Source: Lunularia cruciata
Taxonomy: Eukaryota; Streptophyta; Marchantiopsida; Lunulariales; Lunulariaceae
Length of the DNA stretch: 64,000 nucleotides
NCBI GenBank assembly: GCA_948567375.1
Contig: OX419755.1
Span: forward strand, 2,795,001-2,859,000
Reading direction: 5' to 3'
Shown here: positions 50,481 to 61,369 of the stretch, piece by piece
How the letters are laid out: the number at the start of each line of letters is the position of its first letter
How positions within the stretch are numbered: position 1 is the first letter of the stretch
Notes under the pieces: generated by a model
What the model was told of the DNA's origin: nothing
Seen by the model: the letters and a program-made list of their open reading frames with translations, nothing else
Database searches by the model: none
Translations under genes and position numbers: made by a program

Positions 50481-50964
50481 GTGGATGCATCAGCAACAAT
50501 GATTAGGAGTGCAGTACGTGCTCCAGAGCCTAGAGGAGCATCAATGGAGTTGGACCCTTAGAGAGGAGAGGTTGGGAGACAGGTCAGACTTCCCTAGTTT
50601 TTCACACTTCTGAGGTATTGCAAACGACATCCATGGTTCCTAGACATCCTGGTGCAGGTGTGGTAGGTGGTGATGGAGTACATGATGGACTACCTACTAG
50701 TCAACCACCTACTACTACTAAAACTGAGTCTAACATGATGTTAGATGCGGCTTAGTTGATTATGCGGCATCCTTTGTTATCGACCACCAGTGATATGTTT
50801 ACATTGGGAGTTGACCCTGTCCAAGTGTTCCGGTTGGTTGCCACTCTGTGTGAGAGTAGGGATGATGTGGTTCCTACTACTAGAGTAGAGGTGGTTGGTA
50901 GTGGAGCTGACTTGGTTGAGGAGCATGGGATACGTTCAACGACTAGTGGTTTGCAGGCAAGCAG

Positions 50965-51240
50965 TTGCTAGCTAGACTGGAGGAGTTGCCAACTAGACCG
51001 GCCTTTGAGAGAGCACGGTTCACACCTGGTGTTGTCCTATTGGATAACCAAAGGGGGATTTTCTATTTGGTGGGACCTTCAGGGAAGGTCTATACACCAC
51101 AGAGAGTCTTGTTAAACTTTGGTGCGCAACCCTTTATGTTGGGGAAGGCGGTAGTGGTTGGTCTGGAGTTACGAAAGACCGATGTGGAGAGGTGTCCATT
51201 TCAGATCCAAACATCTCTAGGTGGTGGTTTGACATAGTAC
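50965..51240 (+). pseudogene. Retropepsin remnant with lost catalytic Asp
   Basis: The frame contains VLLNFGAQPFMLGKA at about 51,109-51,150. In related elements the site reads LLDSGAQP or LLDTGA, so the catalytic Asp is Asn and the next Ser/Thr is Phe, which both fit single G-to-A and C-to-T changes. The downstream YDVLVGEAMLYPMGLSIDYW (51,337 on) matches the usual C-terminal part. A linker of about 150 residues then leads into the methyltransferase. Confidence 0.75.
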
Positions 51241-51829
51241 ATCACACGTGGGGAGCTTGTTGTCTAGGTTCAGCTTGGTCATCCGACTAATAGCTCGGTG
51301 GTGAGAGCTCAGGCTATTGCAACAATAACTTAGTCATATGATGTGCTAGTTGGGGAAGCAATGTTATACCCCATGGGTTTAAGCATTGACTATTGGGAGG
51401 AGACAACTTCTTGTAGACCTGATTGGCAGTCCGGTGAGGGACGGATATGTTGCCTACCAGTATGTTTTAGTAGTGGTAGTCTTGGCTCACTACAGTCAAG
51501 GACTATAGTAGCAATTGTTTTAGCTTTCAGTGGTGCAGTTACTTGGCCTGGTGACTTGTTGGAGTGGAACACCCATGCAGAGGATACTCTAGTACTAGAG
51601 GAGATCACTTGGATTTGGAGTACAAGTGGGATTGTTCTATCCACCTTGGATGTTCCATTGTGGAGTTCAGAGGAGGCATTGCAGCAGCATGCATATCGAT
51701 TGATGCAGCAGGCTTGGAGTAGAGCCTTTGTACCATCAAGGGATGAGTGTGAGGATGAGCTTCTAGAGTTGATTGCTTTGACACCTCTAGATACCACACT
51801 CATTTCTTGGCAGTATCCAATAGAGGGGA

Positions 51830-52800
51830 TATGTCTATTGGAATTGTTTGGTGGGATTAGCATCGGACTAGCTGTGGTATTACAGGCGGGTATACGAGTA
51901 CATAGGTACTTGTATGTAGAGAGAGATGAGATTACTATGTGAGTCTCTCTACATCATATGGAACACTTGGCCTATTGATATCCAGAGTTATTATTGATGT
52001 CAGCAGTTAGAGGTTACCAGAAGGCCCTACCAGTAGACATTTCCTTACTGGGAGTGCATGATCTGGAGAGACATGGGCCTATTCATTTGGTGATTTTTGG
52101 ATGGCCATGTGAGGGGCATACACATGCTAGTAGAGGCTGGGTCTTCAAGATCCTTGTTCTGGTGTGTTTTGGGAGATGTTACAGATACTACTACATCTCC
52201 AAGTTCATCAGTCCGTTTCTACAACTCACCTTTGGAGAACGTGCCTTTGATGGGTGATCCTGGCACTAGAGTGGTGGTGAGTACACATCAAGTCCATTCT
52301 TGGATGGGACTTGCTGTATTGTTAGATGCAGCCAGAGTGGGATCACGGGCTCATCGTCTTTTTCTTTGGTGGATGAACCTCTTACCCAGAGAGGTTCTAT
52401 AGCATGCTTATGATGGGATTCAGCGACTTGACCACATCCTTGTTGATGATATCTTGGATGTTGGGCGTCAGTCTAAGACAATGGTAGTGGCTGATAGGTC
52501 ACATATGGCAATGGCTAACCTAGTTGGACAACCTAGAGCCGCATTTCCCACACTCATGAGTTTCCTAGGCTCTCATGCTTTTTGAGAGGGAGGACTTGGA
52601 CTGGTTTGGGACTCACAATTATAGTAGTTGGTGGAGCCCAACATTGATGAGAGAGAGTGGGCAATGGGTGTTTTTGCATTGGTTTTACTGCTATTCCAGC
52701 AATGTTAGAGGCATCAAGGCGTCAGGTGTTAGGTAAGGCTATGGACCTGAACTATTTGACCTGGATTGTGAGCCTTGGCTTGGCAGAGTAGTGTAGGATG
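51830..52800 (+). pseudogene. DNMT3-like cytosine-5 methyltransferase domain
   Basis: This domain would transfer a methyl group from S-adenosylmethionine to cytosine C5. Motifs in order: I ELFGGISIGLAVVLQAGI (51,838-51,891), a short YVERDE (about 51,912-51,929), IV WPCEGH (52,102-52,119; catalytic Cys 52,108-52,110), a segment GLQDPCSGVFWEMLQILLHL in a third frame (about 52,138-52,200), VI LENVPLMGD (52,230-52,254), VIII AARVGSRAHRLFLWWMNL, then LDVGRQSKT and ERE, and a C-terminal SRRQVLGKAMDLNYLTW block (52,710-52,770). The SRAHRLFLWWMNL and RRQVLGK blocks fit DNMT3 rather than DNMT1 or DRM, and the order is canonical, unlike the rearranged DRM order. It is split by stops (51,940 TGA; about 51,976 TGA; 52,400 TAG) and at least two frameshifts near 52,135 and 52,215. 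Domain identity is from motif recognition, not a search. Confidence 0.82.
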
Positions 52801-53220
52801 CGCTTGATAAGCGTCACCACTTGAACACTTGTGAGCCCTGTGCCTATCGAGACAATTCAAGCACATGTTGGGGGTGATGGACCGAGTGGACATGGTATTC
52901 TTGGGACACAGCCAGTAGATACTAGGGAGAACAATCTATTTGGAGTCCATCTAGGTGAGCATGGGCTACTTGGATTACACCCTTGGTCCACTTGGGATGC
53001 AACTAGAGGACGTGTGGAGCTTGCAGCCATGGTGGAGGGAGTTTTTCACACAAAGGTTGGGACCTCTAGTGGTCGGGAGCATGACACTATTGCTCCCAAG
53101 GGTCCAGTGTAGTAGCCAGTCAATACGTCTTCCACTCCTACTACAGTTATAGAGGATACTTGGGAGCCAGATCTTGGACCCAAGCTTACTAGAGAGGAAA
53201 GACGGAGGGTTTGGAGGTTC

Positions 53221-54160
53221 TTGAGGAGCCACACGAGTTGTTTTGCCTTTAGTATGAAGGATTTGGGTGCTCTAAAGGGACTTGGTATATGGATTGAGCT
53301 GACTAGCGATACACCAGTTTTCCGACGTCCTTATCGATATAGTGAGATGGAGAGGACATTGATTCAGAGCCGGAGTAGTGACCTTTTTGAGGTTGGTTTG
53401 GTGGAGATTTCACATGGAGAGTATACATCAATGATAGTGATGCCAGCCAAAAAGGATATGCATGGCAACTACACAGATAGGCAGATGTGTGGAGATTACC
53501 ATCCTATCAACCGACAGACTAGGGCTGATGGGTATGCCATGGCTACACCAGAGGAGACTTTTGATGCGATTAGGCATGCAAAGGTCTTTAGTACTTTGGA
53601 TCTTTGAGAGGGATATCATTAGTTGCCGATCAAGGAGGAGGATAAATCCAAGACAACATTATGGGCTATTGATCCTCACGGCAAGGATGTGTTACATCAG
53701 TGGAGGTCCTTACCATTTGGGTTAAAGAATGCTCTTGCTGAGTTCTAGAGGGTCATGGATAGGATCCTAGTTGGATTGGATTTTGCTCGGTGCTATATTG
53801 ATGACATTTTGGTCTATAGTACTATTGTGGAGGAGCATGAGAGATAGTTGTTGGAGGTGTTTGAGAGGTTGAGATCTCATGGACTCAAATTACATCCTAG
53901 GAAGTGTAGGTTCTTCCATAAGTAGGTTGAGTATTTGGGTCACACTATCTACTCTGGAGGACTTGGTGTTCAGTTGACCAAGGTGGAAGCTATTGCATGT
54001 ATTCCTCGGCCTACAGATGTGAACAGAGTGCGAGCATTCCTTGGGTTGGCAAACTTCTATCACCACTATGTTAGAGGATTTAGTGCCATTGCCAAGGCCT
54101 TGACAAAGCTGAACAAGCTCACACAAGAGTGGTGTTGGGGAGATGAGCAAGAGAGCTTTT
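53221..54160 (+). pseudogene. Reverse transcriptase of DNMT-Ty3 element
   Basis: The plus strand has RT wording in order: a PYRYS block near 53,327, LVEISHGEYTSMIVMPAKKD, QMCGDYHPINRQT, FSTLDL followed by a stop, GYHQLPI, PFGLKNALAEF, RCYIDDILVYS (YxDD with both Asp retained, about 53,790-53,822), YLGHTIYSGG and IPRPTDVNRVRAFLGLANFY. Stops at 53,605, 53,746, 53,845 and 53,933 interrupt an otherwise long frame, each explained by one C-to-T change. Confidence 0.88.
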
Positions 54161-54219
54161 GTAGAGCCCAAGGAGAGGTTGACATCTGCTCCTATTTTGA
54201 GGAGACCAATAAGAGGACG

Positions 54220-54640
54220 ACCATTTTAGGTTCATACTGATTGGAGTATGTTGGGGCTTGGAGCGGTGCTCACCCAACATGATGATGAGGAGAAGGAGTT
54301 TGTGGTGGCCTATGCTAGTCACTCCAACAATTCAGTGGAGGCAAAGTATAGTTCATATGAGGGAGATTGCTTGGCAGCAGTTTGGGCAGTAGCACATTTC
54401 CGATATTACCTATTTGTCAACCCCTTCACTCTCATCATTGATCATTAGCCACTGAAGTAGTTGATGGAGTCAAACAAGCTTTCAAGGAAGCTTGCACAAT
54501 GGGCTCTGATTTTAGAGGAGTATGATTTCACGGTTGTTCATAGACTTGGAGTGGTGAACCATGATGCAAATGGGTTGAGTAGAAACCCATGTCCCAGCCA
54601 GCAGGATCAGACCGGAACACATGGCATGGTGAGACAAATG
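54220..54640 (+). pseudogene. RNase H domain of DNMT-Ty3 element
   Basis: The frame reads TDWSMLGLGAVLTQHDD, then FVVAYASHSNNSVEAKYSSY, EGDCLAAVWAVAHFRYYLFV and FTLIIDH. The Asp-Glu-Asp residues of RNase H are present. Stops at 54,446 and 54,458 fall in the usual DHQPLKWLM block (CAG to TAG, TGG to TAG). Confidence 0.85.
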
Positions 54641-54959
54641 AGGAGATGGTGCTAGGTTGGCATGCATTGGCCTTTCTGTATATATTTTCAAAGGCTTTGG
54701 TGGTATCTCTCTTAGCATATTCAGGAGGAGTTATTGAGGTCATAGATCCAGAGAGTAAAGATATTGGTACAGTTCAACAAGACATTCATGATGATGTCTT
54801 AGTGATGGACTATCTTTGCATTGGTGTTGTGGGTGGCACAGTTGGGGCCAAGGAGAGAGACCGAGTTCTTCAGCGAGCTTGACGGTTCAGATTGGAGGGC
54901 GGACACCTTTTGCGTGTATGGGAGGATGGTAGAGTGCGAGTAGTACCACTTCTATTTAG

Positions 54960-55580
54960 AGACCACAGTTGGTCCGTCAGGTTCATGAGGAGCTAGGACA
55001 TTTTGGAGTAAAGCATACATATAGCTTACTCCAGAGTCATTATTGGTGGCGCGGTATGCAGACCGAGGTACAATAGTTTGTTGCTAGGTGTGTGGTTTGT
55101 GACCAAGTTAGAGCATCATTCAATGCTCCTATGCCACAGTTAAACCCATTACCTATCATGGGATTGGGTTACCGTTGGAGTTTGGACTTCATTGGACCTT
55201 TATCGCTGACTATGAGACATCATCGGTATGTTTTGGTGATGGTGGAGCACTTCTCCAAGTGGATTGAGTTGGTGGTACTTCCTAACAAGTCTAGTGAAGG
55301 GACAACTTACTTGTTCCTGGATCAAGGTCTTAGTCATTTTGGTGCACCAGCCAAGGTTTTGACTGATCAAGGTATAGAGTTCTTGGGGGAGTTTCAGGTC
55401 TTGTGTGACAAGGCTTTGATTGATCACCGTACTACCTCCCGAGCTCACCCTGAGGCAAATGGCTTAGTAGAGAGAGTGGTTTAGACGGTGAAGAGAGGAT
55501 TGCAAAAGTATGGTTTGCAAAGAGGCCACTTGGGAGATTGGGATCTCCAATTACCTTGGTTGGCCATGGGCTATCGTTTC
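54960..55580 (+). pseudogene. Integrase of DNMT-Ty3 element
   Basis: An HHCC zinc-binding region (ELGHFGVKHTYSLLQSHYWW, then ARCVVCDQVRA) precedes the catalytic core. The three acids are in SLDFIGPL, LTDQGIEFLGEF and HPEANGLVERVV. TAG stops at 55,074 and 55,482 replace Gln codons. The further C-terminal part (55,580-56,190) is frameshifted and shows no clear chromodomain. Confidence 0.88.
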
Positions 55581-56340
55581 AGCTGGCAAGCCTCTTTAGC
55601 ATCCTTCTCTTTGTACTTTCTACTCTATGGATGAGATCTAGATTTACCTACAGCCATTTGTCAAGATGCTTCTGTAGTTTTGGACTTGGATGACCCCGAT
55701 GTATGGATGAGTGCATGTTCTCAATGGGCAGAGATCCTTTGGAGAGTGATGCCGATGGCCTTTGAGAACTTGGCGATTGCTCAGCATAGAGATACTTTAT
55801 GCTATGCTACCATTTGAGGAGGAGGTTATAGACCCTCAATCCGTCAATTTCATTCAAGAGACTATGTATATTTACAGCAGACAACACCGACGATACTTGA
55901 TGTTTTGACAGTCCGCACTATCTTGAGAGTGCGTGAGGTTTTGCCATCTGGAGTCCTTGTGTTAGAAGGACATGATGGTGTTGTTTGGAAAGATCATGTG
56001 CGCAATTGTGCGCCATGCCACCTCCCAAACATTGATGGTACTATGGACCCAAGCTTGGCACTTGTATGTGCAGGCTTGAGGTGTATGTTATGTGGCTCTT
56101 TTGGTGGAGCTGTTACTATGTTAGTGTGTGATAGCTATTTGAGAGGATGGCATAAGGTATGTATGACTCCTCCTAGATGTACTTGACCTATAGCTAGTTC
56201 ATTCTTTATATGGTATAGATTGCAGACAGGCAACTAACAATGGGGCTCCATAGCACCGGCCTCCTGATCTTTGCCCATTATAGGGTATACCATATACTTA
56301 GAGTAGATGGCTATCTAGAGTTAGAGCAACCTAACCGCCA

Positions 56341-56354
56341 GCTAGGGGGGCGAT
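56341..56354 (+). other. Polypurine tract of DNMT-Ty3 element
   Basis: GCTAGGGGGGCGAT lies directly before TGTGGCAC. This defines the true LTR start at 56,355. Confidence 0.65.
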
Positions 56355-56910
56355 TGTGGCACTTTAGAATCTATGTATGCCTTATGTGTGAGTTGTGCTT
56401 CTATAGTGTATGATGTTGATAGTGATGTATGTTTTGTAGCAATGTATATACACATGACATCTATCATGCCATTTGTATTGTTGCATCTAGATGCTCAAAC
56501 ACTGGAGTTCCAAAGATAGTAGTTAGAGTTATTTTAGCAGTTTCTCAAAGACTACTTTCTGATGGTCAGATTTTGTGTTTGGGGTACTGACTTCATGATG
56601 GGGCCCACCGTCACTTTGCACCGTTTGCACCATCGAGTGTGCCATCATTAGGACCGTTAGGGTTCAGACCTAGCTCAAGTCCAGGGGGTATAATTTTGAA
56701 GTGCAGCTCCAGAGAGCTCACTTCTCTGATGTTGAGCCTTCGAGTTCTTGGCTATGGTGGACAGAGGTCGGCAAGTGTCACCTGGATTTTCTTAGCTAGA
56801 GTGGATGTGGCTTGACTGTAATCGGTGCCTAGTTGTTGGCAGTTTATAGAGTGACAAATCAAGTATTGATCTGAGTTGAGTTGAGTTGAGAGTGGTAAAA
56901 ATCTGATTAT
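56355..56910 (+). repeat. 3' LTR of DNMT-Ty3 element
   Basis: The 556-bp LTR starts TGTGGCAC and ends near AATCTGATTAT. Its 56,463-56,910 part aligns with the 5' LTR. It is followed at once by another LTR start. Confidence 0.82.
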
Positions 56911-57014
56911 TGTGGCACTTTAGAGTCTATGTATGACTTATGTGTGAGTTGTGCTTCTATAGTGTATGATGTTGACAACAATATATGTTGTGTAGCAATG
57001 TATATACGCACGAC
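56911..57014 (+). repeat. Extra copy of the LTR 5' end (permuted)
   Basis: The 104 bp repeat 56,355-56,458 with few changes, ending GTATATACGCACGAC. They abut the target duplication aagga and represent the piece missing from the 5' LTR. Confidence 0.85.
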
Positions 57015-57645
57015 AAGGAAGCTCCACCATAGGATTAGGTACATGGATAGGTGACATGTCTGCAAGCTCCACCCTTAGATTACTTGCTTGGATGGGTGAC
57101 ATATCGGTCCTGGTCCCATCTGGTTGGTCAAATAGGCTTTGACCGGAAGGAATCATTTAGGGAATCTTCTTATAGGAATCTCAAAATCATGTGGGTGAGA
57201 TACCATTGGAAAGCTTTCAAAGAGAAAAAGCAGGGAGAGGGAAGGACAACCTATCCTCTCTAGGGAGGGAGGGGGAATCCACACATTTTTCAGGCCTAAT
57301 CTATCCGTTTAGGCCTTCAAAATTGCCTCTAAAGTTTTTAGGCCTATTTTGGCTTTTGCCCTATTAGTATAAGTGCTATTTTGGTGAAAACTCTTTCTGG
57401 TCTATGTTCTCCATCATGTGTAACATTCTTCTAGATGTCACCACCCCAAGTTTCACCTCTAGATCATATGCCTAGCTATTGATTCTAAAGTTTCCAAGCA
57501 CGTTTCAATTTCTGGCCTATTAGTAGAAGTACTCTTTTGGTGATACCTCTAGCTTATCTACTTAGTCCCTCGTGTATAACATTCTTACAAATGTTACCAA
57601 ACCAAATTTCATCTCTAGATCATCTATCTAGCTATGGGTATTACA
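57015..57645 (-). repeat. TGTAATAC-family LTR, right part (split)
   Basis: This resumes the LTR interrupted at 46,706 and runs collinear with 4,636-5,267 to GGGTATTACA. On the minus strand it reads as a 3' LTR preceded by a gypsy internal end (next feature). Confidence 0.8.
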
Positions 57646-57990
57646 AACCTCCTCCCTTTTAAGATGCAATGTCCTCGTCGCAAAATTATTGATCAAAAGA
57701 TTTCACTAACATTGGTGCGGGAGTCAAGTTGGCTGCTGGCTCCCATCTTGCCTCATACAAGGCATACCCTTTCCAATGTACTTGGTATTCCACATGTGGA
57801 TGGCAAGTACTTTGGATGCGCTTTTGGAAAATGCGTTCAACTTTATACTCCTATATGTCATCAACCATGGAGAGTGGACTTCTTGGAGAGGATGAGATTG
57901 TATATAACATTGGAGGTGTAAAGAAGGAGGTTTATATCCATGAGAGGGAAAAACAAGGAGAGCTTGCACATGATGTGTAACCTGGTGCAT
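57646..57990 (-). pseudogene. 3' coding end of a minus-strand gypsy element
   Basis: On the minus strand the sequence ends in a purine-rich tract (AAAAGGGAGGAGGTT) directly before the LTR start TGTAATAC, as a polypurine tract should. Upstream of it the frame reads NNFATRTLHLKREE after two stops; in related plant gypsy elements this is EDIAS(L/Q)RGG-like wording. The further part (KVLAIHMWNTKYI, then QPTWLP) looks like a decayed integrase tail. The rest of the element is not visible to the right. Confidence 0.5.
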
Positions 57991-59150
57991 GAGAGTTTAG
58001 TTTTAGTTAAGTGCACCTTTGAGTATATGTTAGGTAACCCTATGCACATATTTGTCAATTTTGAGATTTATATACATTGTTTTGTTATTGCAAACTCCTA
58101 GATAACTCTTCTTTGTATTCATGGTATTGTTTGTTGGATTGATATGGTGTGACAAATTGTGTATAGGTGCATCTCATGATGTTAGACAGTCTAGTCTACA
58201 TGCGCACCTTGATGATCATACTCCTCAAAGATAGCAAGGAGAGAGCGAAAGGATATAGAGTTCAAGAGATATGGTTTATGAGAGAGTTTTCCATTACTAT
58301 AGGACTATTGGAGAAGACTAGGAGGGAAGTACATGAGGCGATTGCTCAGCTAGATCCTCTCAGGGTAGCATATGAGGATGTTTGCCAATAGGCTAAAGAG
58401 TGGTTAGAGGAAAATATTTTACATTATCCTTGGAGGTTTCTCCTAAAGGAGGTAAGGACTCAATAAGATCATGATGTTGACCTCTATGGTGTGATGGGGG
58501 CTTAGAGAAATGCTAGTTTAGTTGATTTGGGAGCTCAGACCCAGATCAAGGCTTTGTTTACATATACAAGGGCTCAAAAAAATGCTAGTTTAGTTTACAT
58601 GGGGGTTTAGACCCAAAGCAAGGCTTTGTTTACATATATAGGGACTTAGACCCATTTAGAGAGTCCATTTAGAGATCCTACCATAGATAGAGACTCCCTT
58701 ACACCACCACCACCACCACCACCACACATCATGGTGTGTGTGGTGGTGTAGGGGGGGGGGCTCCCCTACACCCCTACACCACCACATATTGTAGGTTCTT
58801 CATCCGGAGTGCATCATAACGGATCAAGCAAACAGAGTTGGGTTTTAAGCAACAGGAACAAGGTTGAAATCTAGAGACTACTACTCCATCATATGGGAAA
58901 GATCTTCTTTGCAAGCTACTTGATCCAATTTGACCTGGTTCACTTTGGTAGGTGGCCCAAGAGAGGTTCCGTATTTGAATTTGAGAGAGGATATTGTATC
59001 ATAGAGACCTCACATCAAGGATGATATTGCATTCCCTATAAGTTTTTTGGGTACTTACCACAAGTGCTTGTGGCTTCAAGAGCAAAAGGCATTTTTGAGC
59101 AATGAGGACTCACTCATTTGAGAGAGAAGATAAGTTTATCTAGATCATTC
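57991..59150. other. Repeat-like DNA, no clear gene
   Basis: A short plus-strand frame (58,167-58,391: FSITIGLLEKTRREVHEAIA) is unrecognised. A repeated block (GGG..T.AGACCCA.A.CAAGGCTTTGTTTACATATA) occurs near 58,533 and 58,606. Confidence 0.4.
58696..58792. repeat. (CCA)n microsatellite in an inverted repeat
   Basis: A TACACCACCACCACCA run faces GTGTGTGTGGTGGTGTAGGGG around ACATCATG, followed by a run of about ten G and a second CCTACACCACCAC block. The two arms are self-complementary. Confidence 0.8.
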
Positions 59151-59182
59151 ATTCCTTATATCATTTTCCATACAAATTTGAG

Positions 59183-59712
59183 GAAGAAGATTCTAGTGTT
59201 AGATTTGAGTTATATAGCAATTGTGAGAGATCCTAATAGATCTCATTTCTTGGAGTGGTGTTTTAAGACAATGAGGAGAGGATGACAATATTTTTCCACA
59301 AGTAGTTCTTTATGGTATATTCTACAGCCTAGCATTAGAGAGTTTATGGAGTATTTATGTCTCACTTTGAGGTGATTATATGGACTAGTGGTCCAAAGTG
59401 CAATGTGGAGACCCTATTGCATTCTATGTGGGAACTTGTTCACCTACCAACAAGAATTTGCACTGGTTTACATGTGATGGCATGCCTCACCAAGACGGAT
59501 GGATGTTTTGATGAGTTTAGAGGTTTTATGGTTAGACCATATAGTACTTTTACCTCATTAGGTTTATCTATCCAAGATATATTATTTGTGGATGGAGTAG
59601 CTCTTCTTTATTGTAGGAACCATCTTCATGGAGCTATACATCCTCCACCTTTTTCATCGATGGATATAGTAATTTGTGCAATTCATTATTTCAGCTCCTT
59701 GTCTTGCCTCTA
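59183..59712 (+). pseudogene. FCP1/NIF-type (HAD) phosphatase-like relic
   Basis: The plus strand encodes KKILVLDLSYIAIVRDPNR (59,183 on), then PSIREFMEYL, a frame change, and SHFEVIIWTSGPKCNVETLL (from about 59,360), MACLTKTDGC, VRPYSTFTSLGLS and ILFVDGVALL..AIHPPPFSSMD. This is the order of the plant NLI-interacting-factor phosphatase domain: KK.LVLDLDGTL, RP...EF.EYL...FEV.IWTS...N...L, TKTGC, LK.L.. and LLVDDSPYK..NPP..AI.PPSF. The catalytic DxDxT reads DLSYI, so the second Asp is lost, and the later DDSPYK reads DGVALL. It is an inactive relic with a stop near 59,287. Whether it came from a host gene or an element is unclear. Confidence 0.6.
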
Positions 59713-59713
59713 G

Positions 59714-60700
59714 ATATATTCAAGGCTTCCACAACTCCAGCCATTAGTTTCCTAGAGTAGGAATGGACAAGTGGTAGATTGAGGGAGAGCATTTAGTGAG
59801 CCTCCAATGTGTGCTTGAGAGAAGTGATAGATGAGTTGCTATAGTCCTTTTTTTATTAAACCTACTTTATATTGGATTTTACATGATGCATTTAGAGATA
59901 TGCACACTAGACCTTAGGCATGGTCTTGAGTGCCTTGATATTTTGTAGACCTTTTCTTGTTGCATATACTTTTATATATTGGGCATACAAACTTGCAATA
60001 TTGATGGACACTATTTATGTTAACATGTTTAAAGCGTTGTATTGTATCAACTTGACAATGGAGAGTGTAGAGTATATTCACATGTACATGTTTGGTTGAA
60101 CTCATGCAGTCCATGCAAACCACCATATGTTTGCACGGTCTGCATGGGTTGAACCAAACAAATTTATTTTGCTCTATGCCAACAAAGTGTTTGGATATGG
60201 ATAGTGGGGCTCCCACAATGACAAGATTTAAACATTTGTCAAACCTTGAGTGTGAGAGTGTTGTGTGCTTTGGTAGTTTGTAGTTTTGTAGCTTTGAAGT
60301 TGTCATATTCAGTCTTTTCTTATGTAGTTCTACTATCATAATCTATTATGGGTGAACTCTAGAGAGAATTCTACAACTATCATAATTTATTATGGGCAAA
60401 TTATACAGCTCAATGATTTACATGGAAACATTGAACTAATCATTGCCAAAAAAAGAATAAATATGCATTGTATTGGATACCTATAACAACTTGGTAAACT
60501 TTATATATAACATAAGTTTACATTGAGAATACTAGAGCTCTAAATTATCACACTCTTGCCTATTTACTCACTCTCATTCCAACTACCACAAGGAACTAAA
60601 TTTGGATTATATTTGGGTACATGGAACGTGGGGTCCACATTGTAATTGGTACTACAACCACCATAATTATTTGAATCTATATGGAATAACATGATAATAA
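59714..60700. other. AT-rich intergenic DNA, no gene seen
   Basis: Short frames on both strands have no recognisable domain. A CATAAT(C/T)TATTATGGG(T/C)GAA word is duplicated at about 60,338 and 60,379. Confidence 0.45.
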
Positions 60701-61273
60701 TGCATTTAATCTCCTTTGGAGATTTTCTTGCACAAGCTAGTTCAAGTGTCATGGCATAAAAACATTTTGATTTGGAACTCTTCTGCTTTGGACCTGATTT
60801 TCTCTGCCTCTATGATCTTCTCTAACTCTACTTCTCAAGATTTACCATTTGCAATCCATGCTATTTTACATCTCTCCTTGGATTCTATTGATTCAATTCT
60901 TAGTTTGGTGTGAGATGTTAGATCTTGTGACAATGAAGCCAAACCAAGTGTGAGTGTAAGGGCCATCTTGGAAGCTTTCAAGTTCCTTCTCCTCTTTCAA
61001 GAATCAACTTCCTCCTTATTGGATGTTTCTTCAGGATTATCCCGCTCCTCTTTCTCCTTGCATGCATCTCTAGTTGACTCCTCCGTATGGAATTCTTGAC
61101 TCTCTTCCTCTCTTTGATTCTCCTCTTCTCTTGGTGCTCCATTCCCTCTTGAGTGATTCCCTGTTACTTGTGAAGTATGGGGTAATTGCTCGGCTTTGTC
61201 TCTTGTCAAACAAGGACTGTCATCCTTATCTAAAACCCCTTGTCCAGAACTCACAATGACATACATTCACAAC

Positions 61274-61369
<96 letters not shown>

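Larger units (their letters stand above)
46707..57014 (+). mobile_element. Ty3/gypsy retrotransposon carrying a DNMT3-like methyltransferase
   Basis: This is a plus-strand Ty3 element of about 10.3 kb including a nested solo LTR. The order is partial 5' LTR, leader, gag with CCHC knuckles, protease, cytosine-5 methyltransferase domain, RT, RNase H, integrase (HHCC plus DDE), 3' LTR and an extra LTR piece. It sits in an LTR of another family with aagga (46,702-46,706 and 57,015-57,019) duplicated. Cytosine methyltransferases inside retrotransposons are known from charophyte algae and dinoflagellates, from memory. Here the whole gene is decayed by stops and frameshifts, so no active protein is expected from this copy. 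Confidence 0.88.

Noticed and set aside
51390-51863. 157-residue minus-strand frame
   Set aside because: It is antisense to the protease-methyltransferase linker of the Ty3 element.
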